Notes: generated by a model from the letters alone, not told the origin. A DNA stretch of 64,000 nucleotides from Conchiformibius kuhniae DSM 17694 (GCF_000428785.1 NZ_AUAP01000013.1:6963-70962); one strand, 5' to 3'. Shown: positions 34,954 to 44,242, numbered from the stretch's first letter. Made by a program: numbers and translations.

Positions 34954-35754
34954 ATGCTCAAACAACGGATTTTGACCGCGCTGGTGCTGCTGCCTTTGAT
35001 GCTGGCGATGCTGTTTGGTGCGGGTGAGGGCTTGTGGGCGGCGTTTGCCGCGCTGATGGTGTTGGCGGCGTTGTGGGAGTTTTCGCGCATATGCGGCTTC
35101 AACGGCAAGCAGCAAACCGTTTATACCGCATCGGCAGGCGTTTTTTTATTGCTGGCGTATTGCGGCAATTGGCAGTTGCCCGCTTTGGCATGGGCGGGCG
35201 TTTTGCTGTTTTGGCTGGTGTGCGTGCCGTTTTGGCTGTACCGCAAATGGGCATGGCGCGGCGTGCGTGTGCGTACCGCATCGGCGGGGCTGCTGATGCT
35301 GCTGCCTTTATGGTTCGCCCTGCGCCAGCTCCGCCAAGACGAAGGCGCGTGGCTGCTGCTGGCGGTGATGGGCGTGGTGTGGGTTGCCGACGTGGCGGCG
35401 TATTTTGCCGGCAAACGCTGGGGACGGCGCAAACTCGCCCCTGCCGTCAGTCCGGGCAAAACATGGGAAGGTGCGGCGGGCGGCTTGGCGGCGGTGGCGG
35501 CATATGCCCTGTTGGTGCGCGGCGCATGGCAGGAAACCGGCATGGCGGGTATTTGGCTCATGCCGTTGCTGCTTGCCGCCCTGAGCATTGTCGGCGACCT
35601 GTTTGAAAGCTGGCTCAAGCGCACCGCAAACATGAAAGACAGCAGCAATCTGCTGCCCGGACACGGCGGCGTACTCGACCGCATCGACGGTTTGACCGCA
35701 GTGGTCTGCGTGTACGCCGCATTACGCGCCCTGCTCCAACCGGCAGGCATGTAA
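34954..35754 (+). CDS. cdsA: Phosphatidate cytidylyltransferase
   Basis: Makes CDP-diacylglycerol from phosphatidic acid and CTP in the inner membrane. The 266-residue protein has multiple helices and the family motif SPGKTWEGAAGG near 165-176, with the signature KRTANMKDSSNLLPGHGGVL and DRIDGL near 227-253. A -10-like TATAAT lies at 34917-34922, though its -35 is unconvincing. cdsA commonly sits near frr and uppS; here it has moved away from that cluster. Confidence 0.94.
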   Translation: MLKQRILTALVLLPLMLAMLFGAGEGLWAAFAALMVLAALWEFSRICGFNGKQQTVYTASAGVFLLLAYCGNWQLPALAWAGVLLFWLVCVPFWLYRKWAWRGVRVRTASAGLLMLLPLWFALRQLRQDEGAWLLLAVMGVVWVADVAAYFAGKRWGRRKLAPAVSPGKTWEGAAGGLAAVAAYALLVRGAWQETGMAGIWLMPLLLAALSIVGDLFESWLKRTANMKDSSNLLPGHGGVLDRIDGLTAVVCVYAALRALLQPAGM

Positions 35755-35788
35755 CCCGCATATTTTTTACCATTGGGAGTACAACACC

Positions 35789-37336
35789 ATGACACAAACA
35801 CAACAACGCGCCGAATTGCACCGCCGCATTTGGCAAATCGCCAACGACGTACGCGGCAGCGTAGACGGCTGGGATTTCAAACAATATGTTTTAGGCACCC
35901 TGTTTTACCGCTTTATCAGCGAAAACTTCGCCCGCTTTGTCGAAGCCGAAGACGACAACTTTACTTACGCCCAAATCGCAGACGAAACCATCAGCGCAGA
36001 AATCAAAGACGACTTAACCAAAACCAAAGGCTACTTTATCTACCCCAGCCAACTGTTTGAAAACATCTTAAAAACCGCCCACCAAAACGACAACCTGAAT
36101 ACCGATTTAAAACAGATTTTCGACAGCATCGAACAATCCGCACAAGGCTACCCCTCCGAACACGACATCAAAGGACTGTTTGCCGACTTCGACACCACCT
36201 CCAGCCGCTTGGGCAACACCGTAGCCGACAAAAACAAACGCCTTGCCGCCGTACTCAAAGGCGTGGCAGAACTCGACTTCGGCGGCTTTGGCGACAACCA
36301 AATCGACCTATTCGGCGATGCCTACGAATTTCTCATTTCCAACTACGCCGCCAACGCAGGCAAATCCGGCGGCGAATTTTTCACCCCGCAAACCGTTTCC
36401 AAACTCATTGCCAAACTCGCCCTGCACGGACAAAACAGCGTCAATAAAATCTACGACCCCGCTTGCGGCTCGGGCAGCCTGCTGCTGCAAGCCAAAAAAC
36501 AATTTGACGAACACATCATCGAAGAAGGCTTTTTCGGGCAGGAAATCAACCACACCACCTACAATCTCGCCCGCATGAACATGTTCTTGCACAACATCAA
36601 CTACGACAAATTCCACATCGAATTGGGCGACACCCTGATTAACCCCAAACTCAAAGACGAAAAACCCTTTGATGCCATCGTTTCCAATCCCCCTTACTCC
36701 GTCAAATGGACAGGCGCGGACGACCCCACATTGATTAACGATGAACGCTTTGCCCCCGCAGGCGTACTCGCGCCCAAATCCAAAGCCGATTTTGCCTTTA
36801 TCCTGCACGCATTAAGCTACCTTTCGTCCAAAGGGCGTGCCGCGATTGTTACCTTTCCGGGCATTTTCTATCGCGGTGGCGCGGAACGAAAAATCCGCCA
36901 ATACCTGATTGACCACAACCATATCGAAACCGTCATCGCCCTTGCCCCCAATCTGTTTTACGGCACATCGATTGCCGTAAACATCTTGGTATTGGCAAAA
37001 AACAAAACCGACACCAAAGTCCAATTTATCGACGCGGGCAAATTGTTCAAAAAAGAAACCAACAACAACGTACTTACCGAAGAACACATCGACAGCATCG
37101 TGCAACTGTTTGCCGACAAAACCGATGTTGCCCATACCGCCAAAATGGTGGAACAGGCACAAATCAAAGCCAACGACTATAATTTATCGGTCAGCAGCTA
37201 TGTGGAAGCCGAAGACACCCGCGAAATCATCGACATCGCCGCACTCAACAGAGAGATTGCTGAAACCGTTGCCAAAATTGACGGCTTGCGGGCACAGATT
37301 GATGGGATTGTGGCAGAAATTGGGGGAACAAAATGA
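35789..37336 (+). CDS. hsdM: Type I restriction-modification methyltransferase subunit
   Basis: N6-adenine methyltransferase subunit (515 residues) of a type I system; with HsdS it methylates the recognition sequence. The N-terminal helical HsdM domain runs to about 150, FFTPQTVSKLIAKL near 197, the SAM motif DPACGSGSLLL near 226, and the catalytic NPPYSVKW near 303. A C-terminal coiled coil (AKIDGLRAQIDGIVAEIGG) would contact HsdS. It overlaps hsdS by four bases and opens a lower-GC block up to 43.9 kb, consistent with transfer. Confidence 0.96.
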   Translation: MTQTQQRAELHRRIWQIANDVRGSVDGWDFKQYVLGTLFYRFISENFARFVEAEDDNFTYAQIADETISAEIKDDLTKTKGYFIYPSQLFENILKTAHQNDNLNTDLKQIFDSIEQSAQGYPSEHDIKGLFADFDTTSSRLGNTVADKNKRLAAVLKGVAELDFGGFGDNQIDLFGDAYEFLISNYAANAGKSGGEFFTPQTVSKLIAKLALHGQNSVNKIYDPACGSGSLLLQAKKQFDEHIIEEGFFGQEINHTTYNLARMNMFLHNINYDKFHIELGDTLINPKLKDEKPFDAIVSNPPYSVKWTGADDPTLINDERFAPAGVLAPKSKADFAFILHALSYLSSKGRAAIVTFPGIFYRGGAERKIRQYLIDHNHIETVIALAPNLFYGTSIAVNILVLAKNKTDTKVQFIDAGKLFKKETNNNVLTEEHIDSIVQLFADKTDVAHTAKMVEQAQIKANDYNLSVSSYVEAEDTREIIDIAALNREIAETVAKIDGLRAQIDGIVAEIGGTK

Positions 37337-38451
37337 ATATTTTACAGATGATTGAAACGGCGGAAGTAGAATGGAAGGCGTTGGGAGAGGTTGTTCAATT
37401 ACAAAGAGGGAAAATAATCACGGCTAAAAGTGCCAGTGTTGGTAATATTCCTGTGATTAGTGGCGGACAAAAGCCAGCGTATTTTACAGGTGAATACAAT
37501 AGAGACGGCGAAACCATTACTATTGCAGGTAGTGGAGCATATGCAGGTTTTGTCATGTATTGGAATGAGCCGATTTTTGTTGGCGATGCTTTTTCGGTAA
37601 AACCAAACGAGAATTTATTATTAACAAAATATGTTTATTATTTTCTATTAAGTAATCAAACAAAAATTTTCGGCATGAAAAAAGGTTCAGGTGTGCCGCA
37701 CGTTTATCCCAAAGACGTGGCTAATTTAATTATTCCTATCCCATCATTATCTTTACAAAAAGAAATTGTAAAAATACTTGACAAAATGACCGAGCTGGAA
37801 GCTACGCTGGAAGCAGAATTAGCCCTGCGTGCCAAACAATATCAATATTACCGCGATTTATTATTAGACTGTGAAAACCCGCAAAATCCCTTTTCAGGTA
37901 GCCTGAAAGTAGAATGGAAGACATTAGATAAAATTGCAAAAAATTTTAATTCAATGCGTAAACCGATTAGAAGTGGATTGCGGGAAAAAGGCAATATACC
38001 TTATTATGGTGCTTCTGGTGTTGTTGATTATATAAAAGATTATATTTTTGATGGAGATTTCTTACTGATTTCGGAAGATGGGGCGAATTTATTAGCTAGG
38101 AATACACCAATCGCTTTTAGTATTAGTGGCAAAAGTTGGGTAAATAATCATGCTCACGTATTGCAATTTAATTCTTATGCAGAACGTAGATTTATTGAAT
38201 CTTATTTAAATAACATTGACTTAACTCCTTATATTTCTGGTGCTGCACAGCCAAAACTAAATAAACAAAATCTCAATAGTATAAAAATCCCCGTCCCACC
38301 ACCAGAAATCCAAGCCAAAATTGTGGAAATTCTGGATAAATTTGACACTTTAACCCATTCCCTTACCGAAGGTTTGCCGCGTGAAATCGCCTTGCGCCGC
38401 AAGCAATACGAATATTATCGGGCACAATTATTGAATTTTCAGGTAACCTGA
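37333..38451 (+). CDS. hsdS: Type I restriction-modification specificity subunit
   Basis: DNA-recognition subunit (372 residues) with the classic two-fold layout. TRD1 spans about 10-135, followed by the conserved helical repeat QKEIVKILDKMTELEATLEA; TRD2 spans about 195-320, followed by IQAKIVEILDKFDTLTHSLT. Each TRD begins with nearly the same sequence (EVEWKAL, KVEWKTL), and a palindrome with TTTCAGG/CCTGAAA arms follows each helical repeat, the second overlapping the stop. Both TRDs are very AT-rich. The target sequence cannot be predicted by reading. Confidence 0.93.
   Translation: MNILQMIETAEVEWKALGEVVQLQRGKIITAKSASVGNIPVISGGQKPAYFTGEYNRDGETITIAGSGAYAGFVMYWNEPIFVGDAFSVKPNENLLLTKYVYYFLLSNQTKIFGMKKGSGVPHVYPKDVANLIIPIPSLSLQKEIVKILDKMTELEATLEAELALRAKQYQYYRDLLLDCENPQNPFSGSLKVEWKTLDKIAKNFNSMRKPIRSGLREKGNIPYYGASGVVDYIKDYIFDGDFLLISEDGANLLARNTPIAFSISGKSWVNNHAHVLQFNSYAERRFIESYLNNIDLTPYISGAAQPKLNKQNLNSIKIPVPPPEIQAKIVEILDKFDTLTHSLTEGLPREIALRRKQYEYYRAQLLNFQVT
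37364..37377 (+). repeat. Direct repeat at start of TRD1
   Basis: AAGTAGAATGGAAG, also found at 37907-37920 at the start of TRD2. Confidence 0.7.
37892..37920. repeat. DUS-like palindrome and direct repeat between the hsdS halves
   Basis: TTTCAGGTAGCCTGAAA (37892-37908) is a perfect 7-base inverted repeat. The second copy of AAGTAGAATGGAAG follows at 37907. It lies exactly between the first helical repeat and TRD2. Confidence 0.7.
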
Positions 38452-38454
38452 AAA
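38436..38454. repeat. DUS-like palindrome at the hsdS stop
   Basis: TTTTCAGGTAACCTGAAAA, a 9-base perfect inverted repeat; the hsdS TGA lies within it. Inverted uptake-sequence pairs often act as terminators in Neisseriaceae. Confidence 0.65.
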
Positions 38455-38476
38455 AGCGGGTCAATCAAAAAAGTTT

Positions 38477-38506
38477 GGTGAGCAATAAAACTTGTTGTTG
38501 CTCACC
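38477..38506. repeat. Stem-loop between hsdS and fic
   Basis: GGTGAGCAA / TTGCTCACC, a 9-base perfect inverted repeat with a 12-base loop, without a T-tract. It could be a terminator or an operator for the downstream fic gene. Confidence 0.45.
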
Positions 38507-38617
38507 CATGATTGTCAAAGTGGTTTGTTCATCACAATTTATTATTTATGATTGACAAGCTTGCTTGTGCATCGGCAATGAGCGACAATGCTGCTTCTTC
38601 ATCAAAAAATGGGAAAA

Positions 38618-39754
38618 ATGAGTAACAACATGACGGCATCCTTTCAACTCAATGACGCCGTAGCGTATCATGACGGTCAGTTTCCACCCGAAAATCTTGA
38701 TTTGGCAAAAATCATGCCTGCTTTGCTTGCTGCGGCTTCTGCCATCGCCCGCTATGATCAAATGCTGAAAAATATGCACAATAATGAGATTTTGCTTGCG
38801 CCGTTGCGCAATCAGGAAGCGGTGATTTCTTCGCGTATGGAAGGCACCATCAGCACGATGGATGAGATTATGCAGTATGAAGCGGACTATGCCGCTGATG
38901 AATATGCTGAACATGTGCGCACGGATATTATCGAAACTTTGCTTTATCAGCGCACCTTGAAAAATGTGCAACAGGCAATGAAGGGAGGGTATCCATTAAG
39001 CGCTTCTTTGCTCAAAACTATGCATCAACAACTGCTTTCCTACGGGCGCGGCGCAACGAAGTCGCCGGGGCAGTTTAAAACCGAGCAGAATTATTTGGCC
39101 GATACGTTCAGCCGCAAAATTTTGTTTGTGCCGATTGCACCCGAAAAATTAGCCGATGGCTTGCAGCGTTTGTTTGATTACATCAATCTGCATAGCGACC
39201 CGATTTTATTGAAAACGGCCGTCAGCCATTTGGAGTTTGAAGCCCTGCATCCCTTTCAAGATGGCAACGGAAGGATTGGCAGAATGTTGATTACTTTGAT
39301 GTTGTGGCAGAGCCAAACCATTTCCGAACCGCATTTTTATATTAGCGGATATTTTGAAGAACACAAAAACCGTTATGTGGATTTGATGCGGCAAGTCTCG
39401 CAAACAGGAGATTGGAACGAATGGATTATTTTCTTTTTAAATGCGGTAGAAAGCCAATCGATACGCAATTTGCAAATTTCGGAAAATATCCGCAACCTTT
39501 ACGAAGAGATGAAACAACGGTTTAGCCAAGTATTATCCAGCAAACATGCGCTGACGGTTTTGGATTTTGTGTTTACCTATCCTGTATTCCGCAACAGCAG
39601 TTTGGCTGAGAAAACCGCTTTATCTCCCGCCACTGCCAACCGCTTTACCAAAGCGCTGCATGAACAAGGGCTTTTAACAGTTATCGAAGAAGGCAGCGGT
39701 CGAAAATCAACGCGGTATTCTTTTGAACACCTGATGAATTTGGTGCGGGTATAA
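38618..39754 (+). CDS. Fic-domain AMP-transferase with inhibitory helix
   Basis: A 378-residue Fic protein that would AMPylate a protein target. The Fic_N region contains the inhibitory motif SSRMEG near residue 75, as in class II (SoFic-like) enzymes; the catalytic motif HPFQDGNGRIGRM is near residue 210; a winged-helix domain (ALSPATANRFTKALHEQGLL) ends the protein. Start choice among three clustered ATGs (38609, 38618, 38630) is uncertain. It lies between hsdS and rhuM, 6 bases from rhuM, within the restriction-modification operon. Role in defence, self-control or toxin-antitoxin action is inferred only. Confidence 0.9.
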   Translation: MSNNMTASFQLNDAVAYHDGQFPPENLDLAKIMPALLAAASAIARYDQMLKNMHNNEILLAPLRNQEAVISSRMEGTISTMDEIMQYEADYAADEYAEHVRTDIIETLLYQRTLKNVQQAMKGGYPLSASLLKTMHQQLLSYGRGATKSPGQFKTEQNYLADTFSRKILFVPIAPEKLADGLQRLFDYINLHSDPILLKTAVSHLEFEALHPFQDGNGRIGRMLITLMLWQSQTISEPHFYISGYFEEHKNRYVDLMRQVSQTGDWNEWIIFFLNAVESQSIRNLQISENIRNLYEEMKQRFSQVLSSKHALTVLDFVFTYPVFRNSSLAEKTALSPATANRFTKALHEQGLLTVIEEGSGRKSTRYSFEHLMNLVRV

Positions 39755-39759
39755 GCGCC

Positions 39760-40794
39760 ATGAACGATTTGATTATCTACAACAGCGAAGATGGCAAGGT
39801 TCAGGTAGCGTTATTGCTTGCCGATGGCGAAGCGTGGCTGACGCAGAGCCAGCTTGCCGAACTTTTTGACACCTCGGTTCAAAATATTGCCCTACATATC
39901 AAAAATATATTACAAGATAATGAATTGGATGAAAATTCAGTTATCAAGGATTACTTGATAACTGCCCAAGACGGCAAAAATTACCAAGTCAAACATTATG
40001 CGTTGGCAATGATTCTTGCCATCGGCTTCCGTGTTCGCAGTCCGCGCGGGGTGCAGTTTCGCAAATGGGCGAACGGTACGCTGCAAAGCTATCTGGAAAA
40101 AGGCTTTTTAATTGACAGCGAACGCCTGAAAAATCCACAAGGTCGCTTGGATTATTTTGATGAGTTGCTGGAACAAATCCGAGAAATCCGAGCTAGTGAA
40201 ATGCGCTTTTATCAGAAAGTGCGGGAGCTGTTCAGCCTATCCAGCGATTACGACAAAAGCGATAAGGCGACTCAAATGTTTTTTGCCGAAACGCAAAACA
40301 AGCTGATTTATGCCGTTACCCGAAAAACGGCGGCGGAACTGGTTATCAGCCGCGCCGATGCCGCTTTGCCGAATATGGGTTTGACCGCGTGGAAAGGAAA
40401 AGTCGTCCGTAAGGGAGATGTGATTGTAGCCAAAAATTATCTCAATAGTGATGAATTGGATTCTTTAAACCGTTTGGTCATGATTTTTTTGGAAAGCGCG
40501 GAACTACGAGTCAAAAAACAGCAAGATTTAACGCTGAATTTCTGGCGGAACAATGTAGATGGTTTGTTGGAGTTTAACGGTTTTCCCGTTCTTGACGGAG
40601 CAGGCAGCCGTTCGCACAAACAAATGGAATTACTTGCTTATCAAGAATACGATAAATTTGATGATGCACGAAAACAGTTAAGAAAAATGCTTGCCGATGA
40701 TGAGGACTTAAAAGAATTGACAGCATGGGAAGCACAGATAAAACAAGACCTGACGAGCAAAAAACATTGCATCCGACCTAAGGAGAAAAAATGA
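39760..40794 (+). CDS. rhuM: RhuM-family protein
   Basis: A 344-residue member of the virulence RhuM family. The N-terminal block WLTQSQLAELFDTSVQNIAL near 27-47 and the segment YALAMILAIGFRVRSPRGVQ near 85-105 are the family hallmarks and look like a DNA-binding module. The C terminus is helical. RhuM genes were first named from a Salmonella pathogenicity island and often accompany restriction loci; the molecular function is unknown. It overlaps hsdR by four bases, arguing for expression with the restriction enzyme. Confidence 0.9.
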   Translation: MNDLIIYNSEDGKVQVALLLADGEAWLTQSQLAELFDTSVQNIALHIKNILQDNELDENSVIKDYLITAQDGKNYQVKHYALAMILAIGFRVRSPRGVQFRKWANGTLQSYLEKGFLIDSERLKNPQGRLDYFDELLEQIREIRASEMRFYQKVRELFSLSSDYDKSDKATQMFFAETQNKLIYAVTRKTAAELVISRADAALPNMGLTAWKGKVVRKGDVIVAKNYLNSDELDSLNRLVMIFLESAELRVKKQQDLTLNFWRNNVDGLLEFNGFPVLDGAGSRSHKQMELLAYQEYDKFDDARKQLRKMLADDEDLKELTAWEAQIKQDLTSKKHCIRPKEKK

Positions 40795-43700
40795 CCGAAA
40801 CCACAGCCCTTGCCGAAACCAACCACTTTATTGTTCTGGACGAATACACGCCGATTGAACAACCTGCACATTATCAAAGCGAAGCCGATTTAGAACGGGA
40901 ATTTATCGCCGATTTGGTGCAGCAGGGCTACGAATACCGTCAGGATTTGAATACCCCCGCCAAGCTGTTGGCAAATGTGCGCGACAAACTGCAAAGTTTG
41001 AACGGTGTGGTGTTTTCCGATACGGAATGGGCGCGTTTTGTGGCGGAGTATTTGGACAAGCAGTCTGAAGCCCAAATCGGGAAAACCCGCAAAATCCATG
41101 ACGATTATGTTTATGATTTTGCCTTTGATAACGGTGTTGTCAAAAATATTTACCTGCTCGACAAACACGATATCGGGCGCAATCATGTGCAGCTTATCAA
41201 TCAGTTTGCACAAACAGGCAAGCACGCCAACCGTTATGATGTAACGGTGTTGGTAAACGGTTTGCCTTTGGTGCATATTGAGTTGAAAAAACGCGGTATT
41301 GCCATTCGGGAAGCGTTTAATCAGGTGCATCGTTATGGCAGGGAAAGTTTTAATGCGGAACATTCTCTGTTTCAATACGTGCAGATTTTTGTGATTTCCA
41401 ACGGTACGGACACCCGTTATTTTGCCAATACCACCAAGCGCGATAAAAACAGTTTTGATTTTACGATGAATTGGGCAAAATCAGACAACAGCCCGATTAA
41501 AGATTTGAAAGATTTTACGGCAACGTTTTTTCAGAAAAATACGCTGTTGAGTGTTTTGTTGAAATATTCGGTGTTTGATGTCAATGACAATCTGCTCATC
41601 ATGCGCCCGTATCAAATTGCGGCGGCGGAGCGGATTTTGTGGCGCATCAATATTGCCGAGCAGTCCAAAAGATGGGGCAGTGGCGATGCGGGCGGGTTTG
41701 TGTGGCACACCACAGGCTCGGGCAAAACCCTGACCAGTTTTAAGGCAGCACGTTTGGCAACGCAGCTTTCTTTTGTGGATAAAGTCTTTTTTGTGGTGGA
41801 CAGAAAAGATTTGGATTATCAGACCATGAAAGAATATCAGCGTTTTTCGCCCGACAGCGTAAACGGCTCGCACAGTACGGCGGGTTTGAAACGCAATTTG
41901 GATAAAGACGACAATAAAATCATTGTTACCACCATTCAAAAACTCAACAATCTGATGAAAGGCGAAGTGTCTTTGCCCGTGTATCAGCAAAATGTGGTGT
42001 TTATTTTTGACGAATGCCACCGCAGCCAGTTTGGTGAGGCGCAAAAAAATTTAAAAAGAAAATTCAAACGGTTTTGCCAATTCGGATTTACCGGCACGCC
42101 GATTTTTCCGGAAAATGCGCTGGGTGCGGAAACCACGGCGGGCGTGTTTGGCAGCGAGTTGCACGCTTATGTGATTACCGATGCGATTCGCGATGAAAAA
42201 GTGTTGAAATTCAAGGTGGATTATAATGACGTGCGCCCAAAGTTCAAGGAAATGGAGTGCGAACGGGACGATGGCAAGTTGTCTGCATTGGAAAGCAGGC
42301 TGGCTTTGCTGCACCCCGAACGGATTCGGGAAATTACGCAATATGTTTTGAAACATTTCCATCAAAAAACGCACAGGCTTTATGGTAATCGGGGTTTTAA
42401 TGCTTTGTTTGCCGTCAGCAGTGTGGAAGCGGCGAAACTGTATTACGAATGCTTCAGGCAGCTTCAATCCGGCTGCGACAAGCCTTTGAGAGTGGCAACG
42501 ATTTTTTCTTATGCTGCCAATGAGGCACATGATGCGGCGGGCGATATTGCAGACGAGGGCTTTGAGCCGTCTGCGCTTGATTGTACCGCCAAAGATTTTT
42601 TGCAAACGGCGATTGATGACTACAACGCTTATTTCGGTACCAACTACCGTGTGGATGGCGAGCAATTTCAAAACTATTATCGGGATTTGGCAAAGCGGGT
42701 GCGCGAACAGGAAGTGGATTTGTTGATTGTGGTGGGCATGTTTCTGACCGGTTTTGACGCACCCAAGCTCAATACGTTGTTTGTAGATAAGAATTTACGT
42801 TATCACGGTTTGATACAGGCATATTCGCGAACCAACCGTATTTTTGACGCCACCAAAACGTTCGGCAACATCGTTACGTTCCGCGATTTGGAGCAGGCAA
42901 CGATTGATGCGATTCGTTTGTTCGGCAATGCCAAAACCAAAAATGTCATACTGGAAAAAAGTTATGGCGAATATATGCAAGGCCATACCGATGTATTGAC
43001 GGGTGAGGTCAAACGGGGTTATCGGGAAGTGGCTGCCGAGTTGTTGGCACGGTTTCCCAAGCCCGACCACATTGAAACCGAGCAGGACAAACGGGATTTC
43101 ACCAAGTTGTTTGGCGAATATTTGCGTTTGGAGAATGTGTTGCGCAACTATGATGAGTTTGCCGCACTTCAGGTCCTGCAGGTATTGGACACGGACGATG
43201 CCGGTGCGGTAGCCGCATTTAAAGCCGCGCATTATCTTGATGATGAATGTTTTGATGAGATGCGCCGTGTGGCGATGCCGTCCGAACGGGCATTACAGGA
43301 TTACCGTTCCGCTTATCATGATATTCGGGAGTGGTTGCGCCGCCAACAGCACGGCAGGGACAATCCTGAAACCCTCTTGGATTGGGACGATATTGTTTTT
43401 GAAGTGGATTTGCTAAAATCACAAGAAATCAATCTGGATTATATCTTGGCACTGATTTTTGAGAAAAACCGGCAGACAAAAGACAAAAATGCCTTGATTG
43501 AAGACATTCGCCGGACGATTCGCGCCAGCATCGGCAACCGTGCGAAGGAAAGTTTGGTGGTGGATTTTATCCGCACTACCGATTTGGATACTTTGGACAG
43601 TACGGCGAATGTGATTGAAGCCTTTTTTATGTTTGCCCAAAAGGTGCAACGGTATGAAGCAGCGGCTTTAATTGCAGATGCGCAATTGAACGAAGCGGCT

Positions 43701-43883
43701 GCCAAACGTTATTTGACGGCATCGCTCAAACGCGAATATGCCAGCGAAAACGGCACGGAGCTGACCGAATTGCTGCCGAAAATTAATAAGCTCAATCCCC
43801 AATATCTGACTTTGAAACAGAGTGTGTTCCAAAAAATCAGTGCTTTTGTGGAGAAGTTTAAGGGTGTGGGCGGTACGATTTAA
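40791..43883 (+). CDS. hsdR: Type I restriction endonuclease subunit
   Basis: Motor and nuclease subunit, 1030 residues. The N-terminal PD-(D/E)XK nuclease is suggested by the LPLVHIELKKRG segment near 160-172. The SF2 translocase follows: Walker A HTTGSGKTLTSF near 305, VVDRKDLDYQ, the DEAD-like FDECHRSQFG near 406, FTGTPIFPEN, and motif VI-like YSRTNRIFD near 680. A helical C terminus contacts HsdM. The frame is intact, so with hsdM and hsdS the system looks functional. Confidence 0.95.
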   Translation: MTETTALAETNHFIVLDEYTPIEQPAHYQSEADLEREFIADLVQQGYEYRQDLNTPAKLLANVRDKLQSLNGVVFSDTEWARFVAEYLDKQSEAQIGKTRKIHDDYVYDFAFDNGVVKNIYLLDKHDIGRNHVQLINQFAQTGKHANRYDVTVLVNGLPLVHIELKKRGIAIREAFNQVHRYGRESFNAEHSLFQYVQIFVISNGTDTRYFANTTKRDKNSFDFTMNWAKSDNSPIKDLKDFTATFFQKNTLLSVLLKYSVFDVNDNLLIMRPYQIAAAERILWRINIAEQSKRWGSGDAGGFVWHTTGSGKTLTSFKAARLATQLSFVDKVFFVVDRKDLDYQTMKEYQRFSPDSVNGSHSTAGLKRNLDKDDNKIIVTTIQKLNNLMKGEVSLPVYQQNVVFIFDECHRSQFGEAQKNLKRKFKRFCQFGFTGTPIFPENALGAETTAGVFGSELHAYVITDAIRDEKVLKFKVDYNDVRPKFKEMECERDDGKLSALESRLALLHPERIREITQYVLKHFHQKTHRLYGNRGFNALFAVSSVEAAKLYYECFRQLQSGCDKPLRVATIFSYAANEAHDAAGDIADEGFEPSALDCTAKDFLQTAIDDYNAYFGTNYRVDGEQFQNYYRDLAKRVREQEVDLLIVVGMFLTGFDAPKLNTLFVDKNLRYHGLIQAYSRTNRIFDATKTFGNIVTFRDLEQATIDAIRLFGNAKTKNVILEKSYGEYMQGHTDVLTGEVKRGYREVAAELLARFPKPDHIETEQDKRDFTKLFGEYLRLENVLRNYDEFAALQVLQVLDTDDAGAVAAFKAAHYLDDECFDEMRRVAMPSERALQDYRSAYHDIREWLRRQQHGRDNPETLLDWDDIVFEVDLLKSQEINLDYILALIFEKNRQTKDKNALIEDIRRTIRASIGNRAKESLVVDFIRTTDLDTLDSTANVIEAFFMFAQKVQRYEAAALIADAQLNEAAAKRYLTASLKREYASENGTELTELLPKINKLNPQYLTLKQSVFQKISAFVEKFKGVGGTI

Positions 43884-43889
43884 ATTGTG

Positions 43890-43985
43890 TTTAGGGTATG
43901 TCATCATTTAAATTTTCCTACTGAAAATCATTGTGATGCAAAATACTGTCGTTCCCGTGAATGCGGGAATCTGCTGCCCGGTGTT
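43890..43985. repeat. Partial mosaic element
   Basis: TTTAGGGTATGTCATCATTT left end, CTGAAAATCATTG, and a dRS3 GTTCCCGTGAATGCGGGAAT, then the sequence leaves the element without a right end. Confidence 0.7.
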
Positions 43986-44009
43986 GGGTAGCTGTCCTGG
44001 ATTTAAGCC

Positions 44010-44189
44010 ATGAGCATTGCCGATATTCCCGCGTCCTATTTGTTTTTGTATGTGTTTTTTATCGTATTGGGCGTGTGCATCGGTGCCGATGTGCGCTTTG
44101 AATTGGATTGGTCGTGGCGGAAAATGTTGGCGGTGGCGGCTGCGGCGGGCGCGGGCATCATGTTGTTGCGCCTGTTGGGGCTGATTTAG
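44010..44189 (+). CDS. 59-residue two-helix membrane protein
   Basis: MSIADIPASYLFLYVFFIVL opens a 59-residue frame with two predicted membrane helices (about 9-28 and 40-58) separated by a loop VRFELDWSWRKM. The residue pattern is that of a genuine small membrane protein, although no strong ribosome-binding site is visible. It is followed by a DUS-like inverted pair. Family not recognised. Confidence 0.55.
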   Translation: MSIADIPASYLFLYVFFIVLGVCIGADVRFELDWSWRKMLAVAAAAGAGIMLLRLLGLI

Positions 44190-44203
44190 GCTACAATAGC
44201 GGT

Positions 44204-44220
44204 TTTCAGGCTGTCTGAAA
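44204..44220. terminator. DUS-like inverted pair after the small membrane protein
   Basis: TTTCAGGCTGTCTGAAA: inverted TTTCAG/CTGAAA arms containing AGGCTGTCTGAA, which resembles the uptake-sequence dialects of some Neisseriaceae. Possibly a terminator. Confidence 0.45.
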
Positions 44221-44242
44221 GCCGACTTATGGGGCTGCGCTT

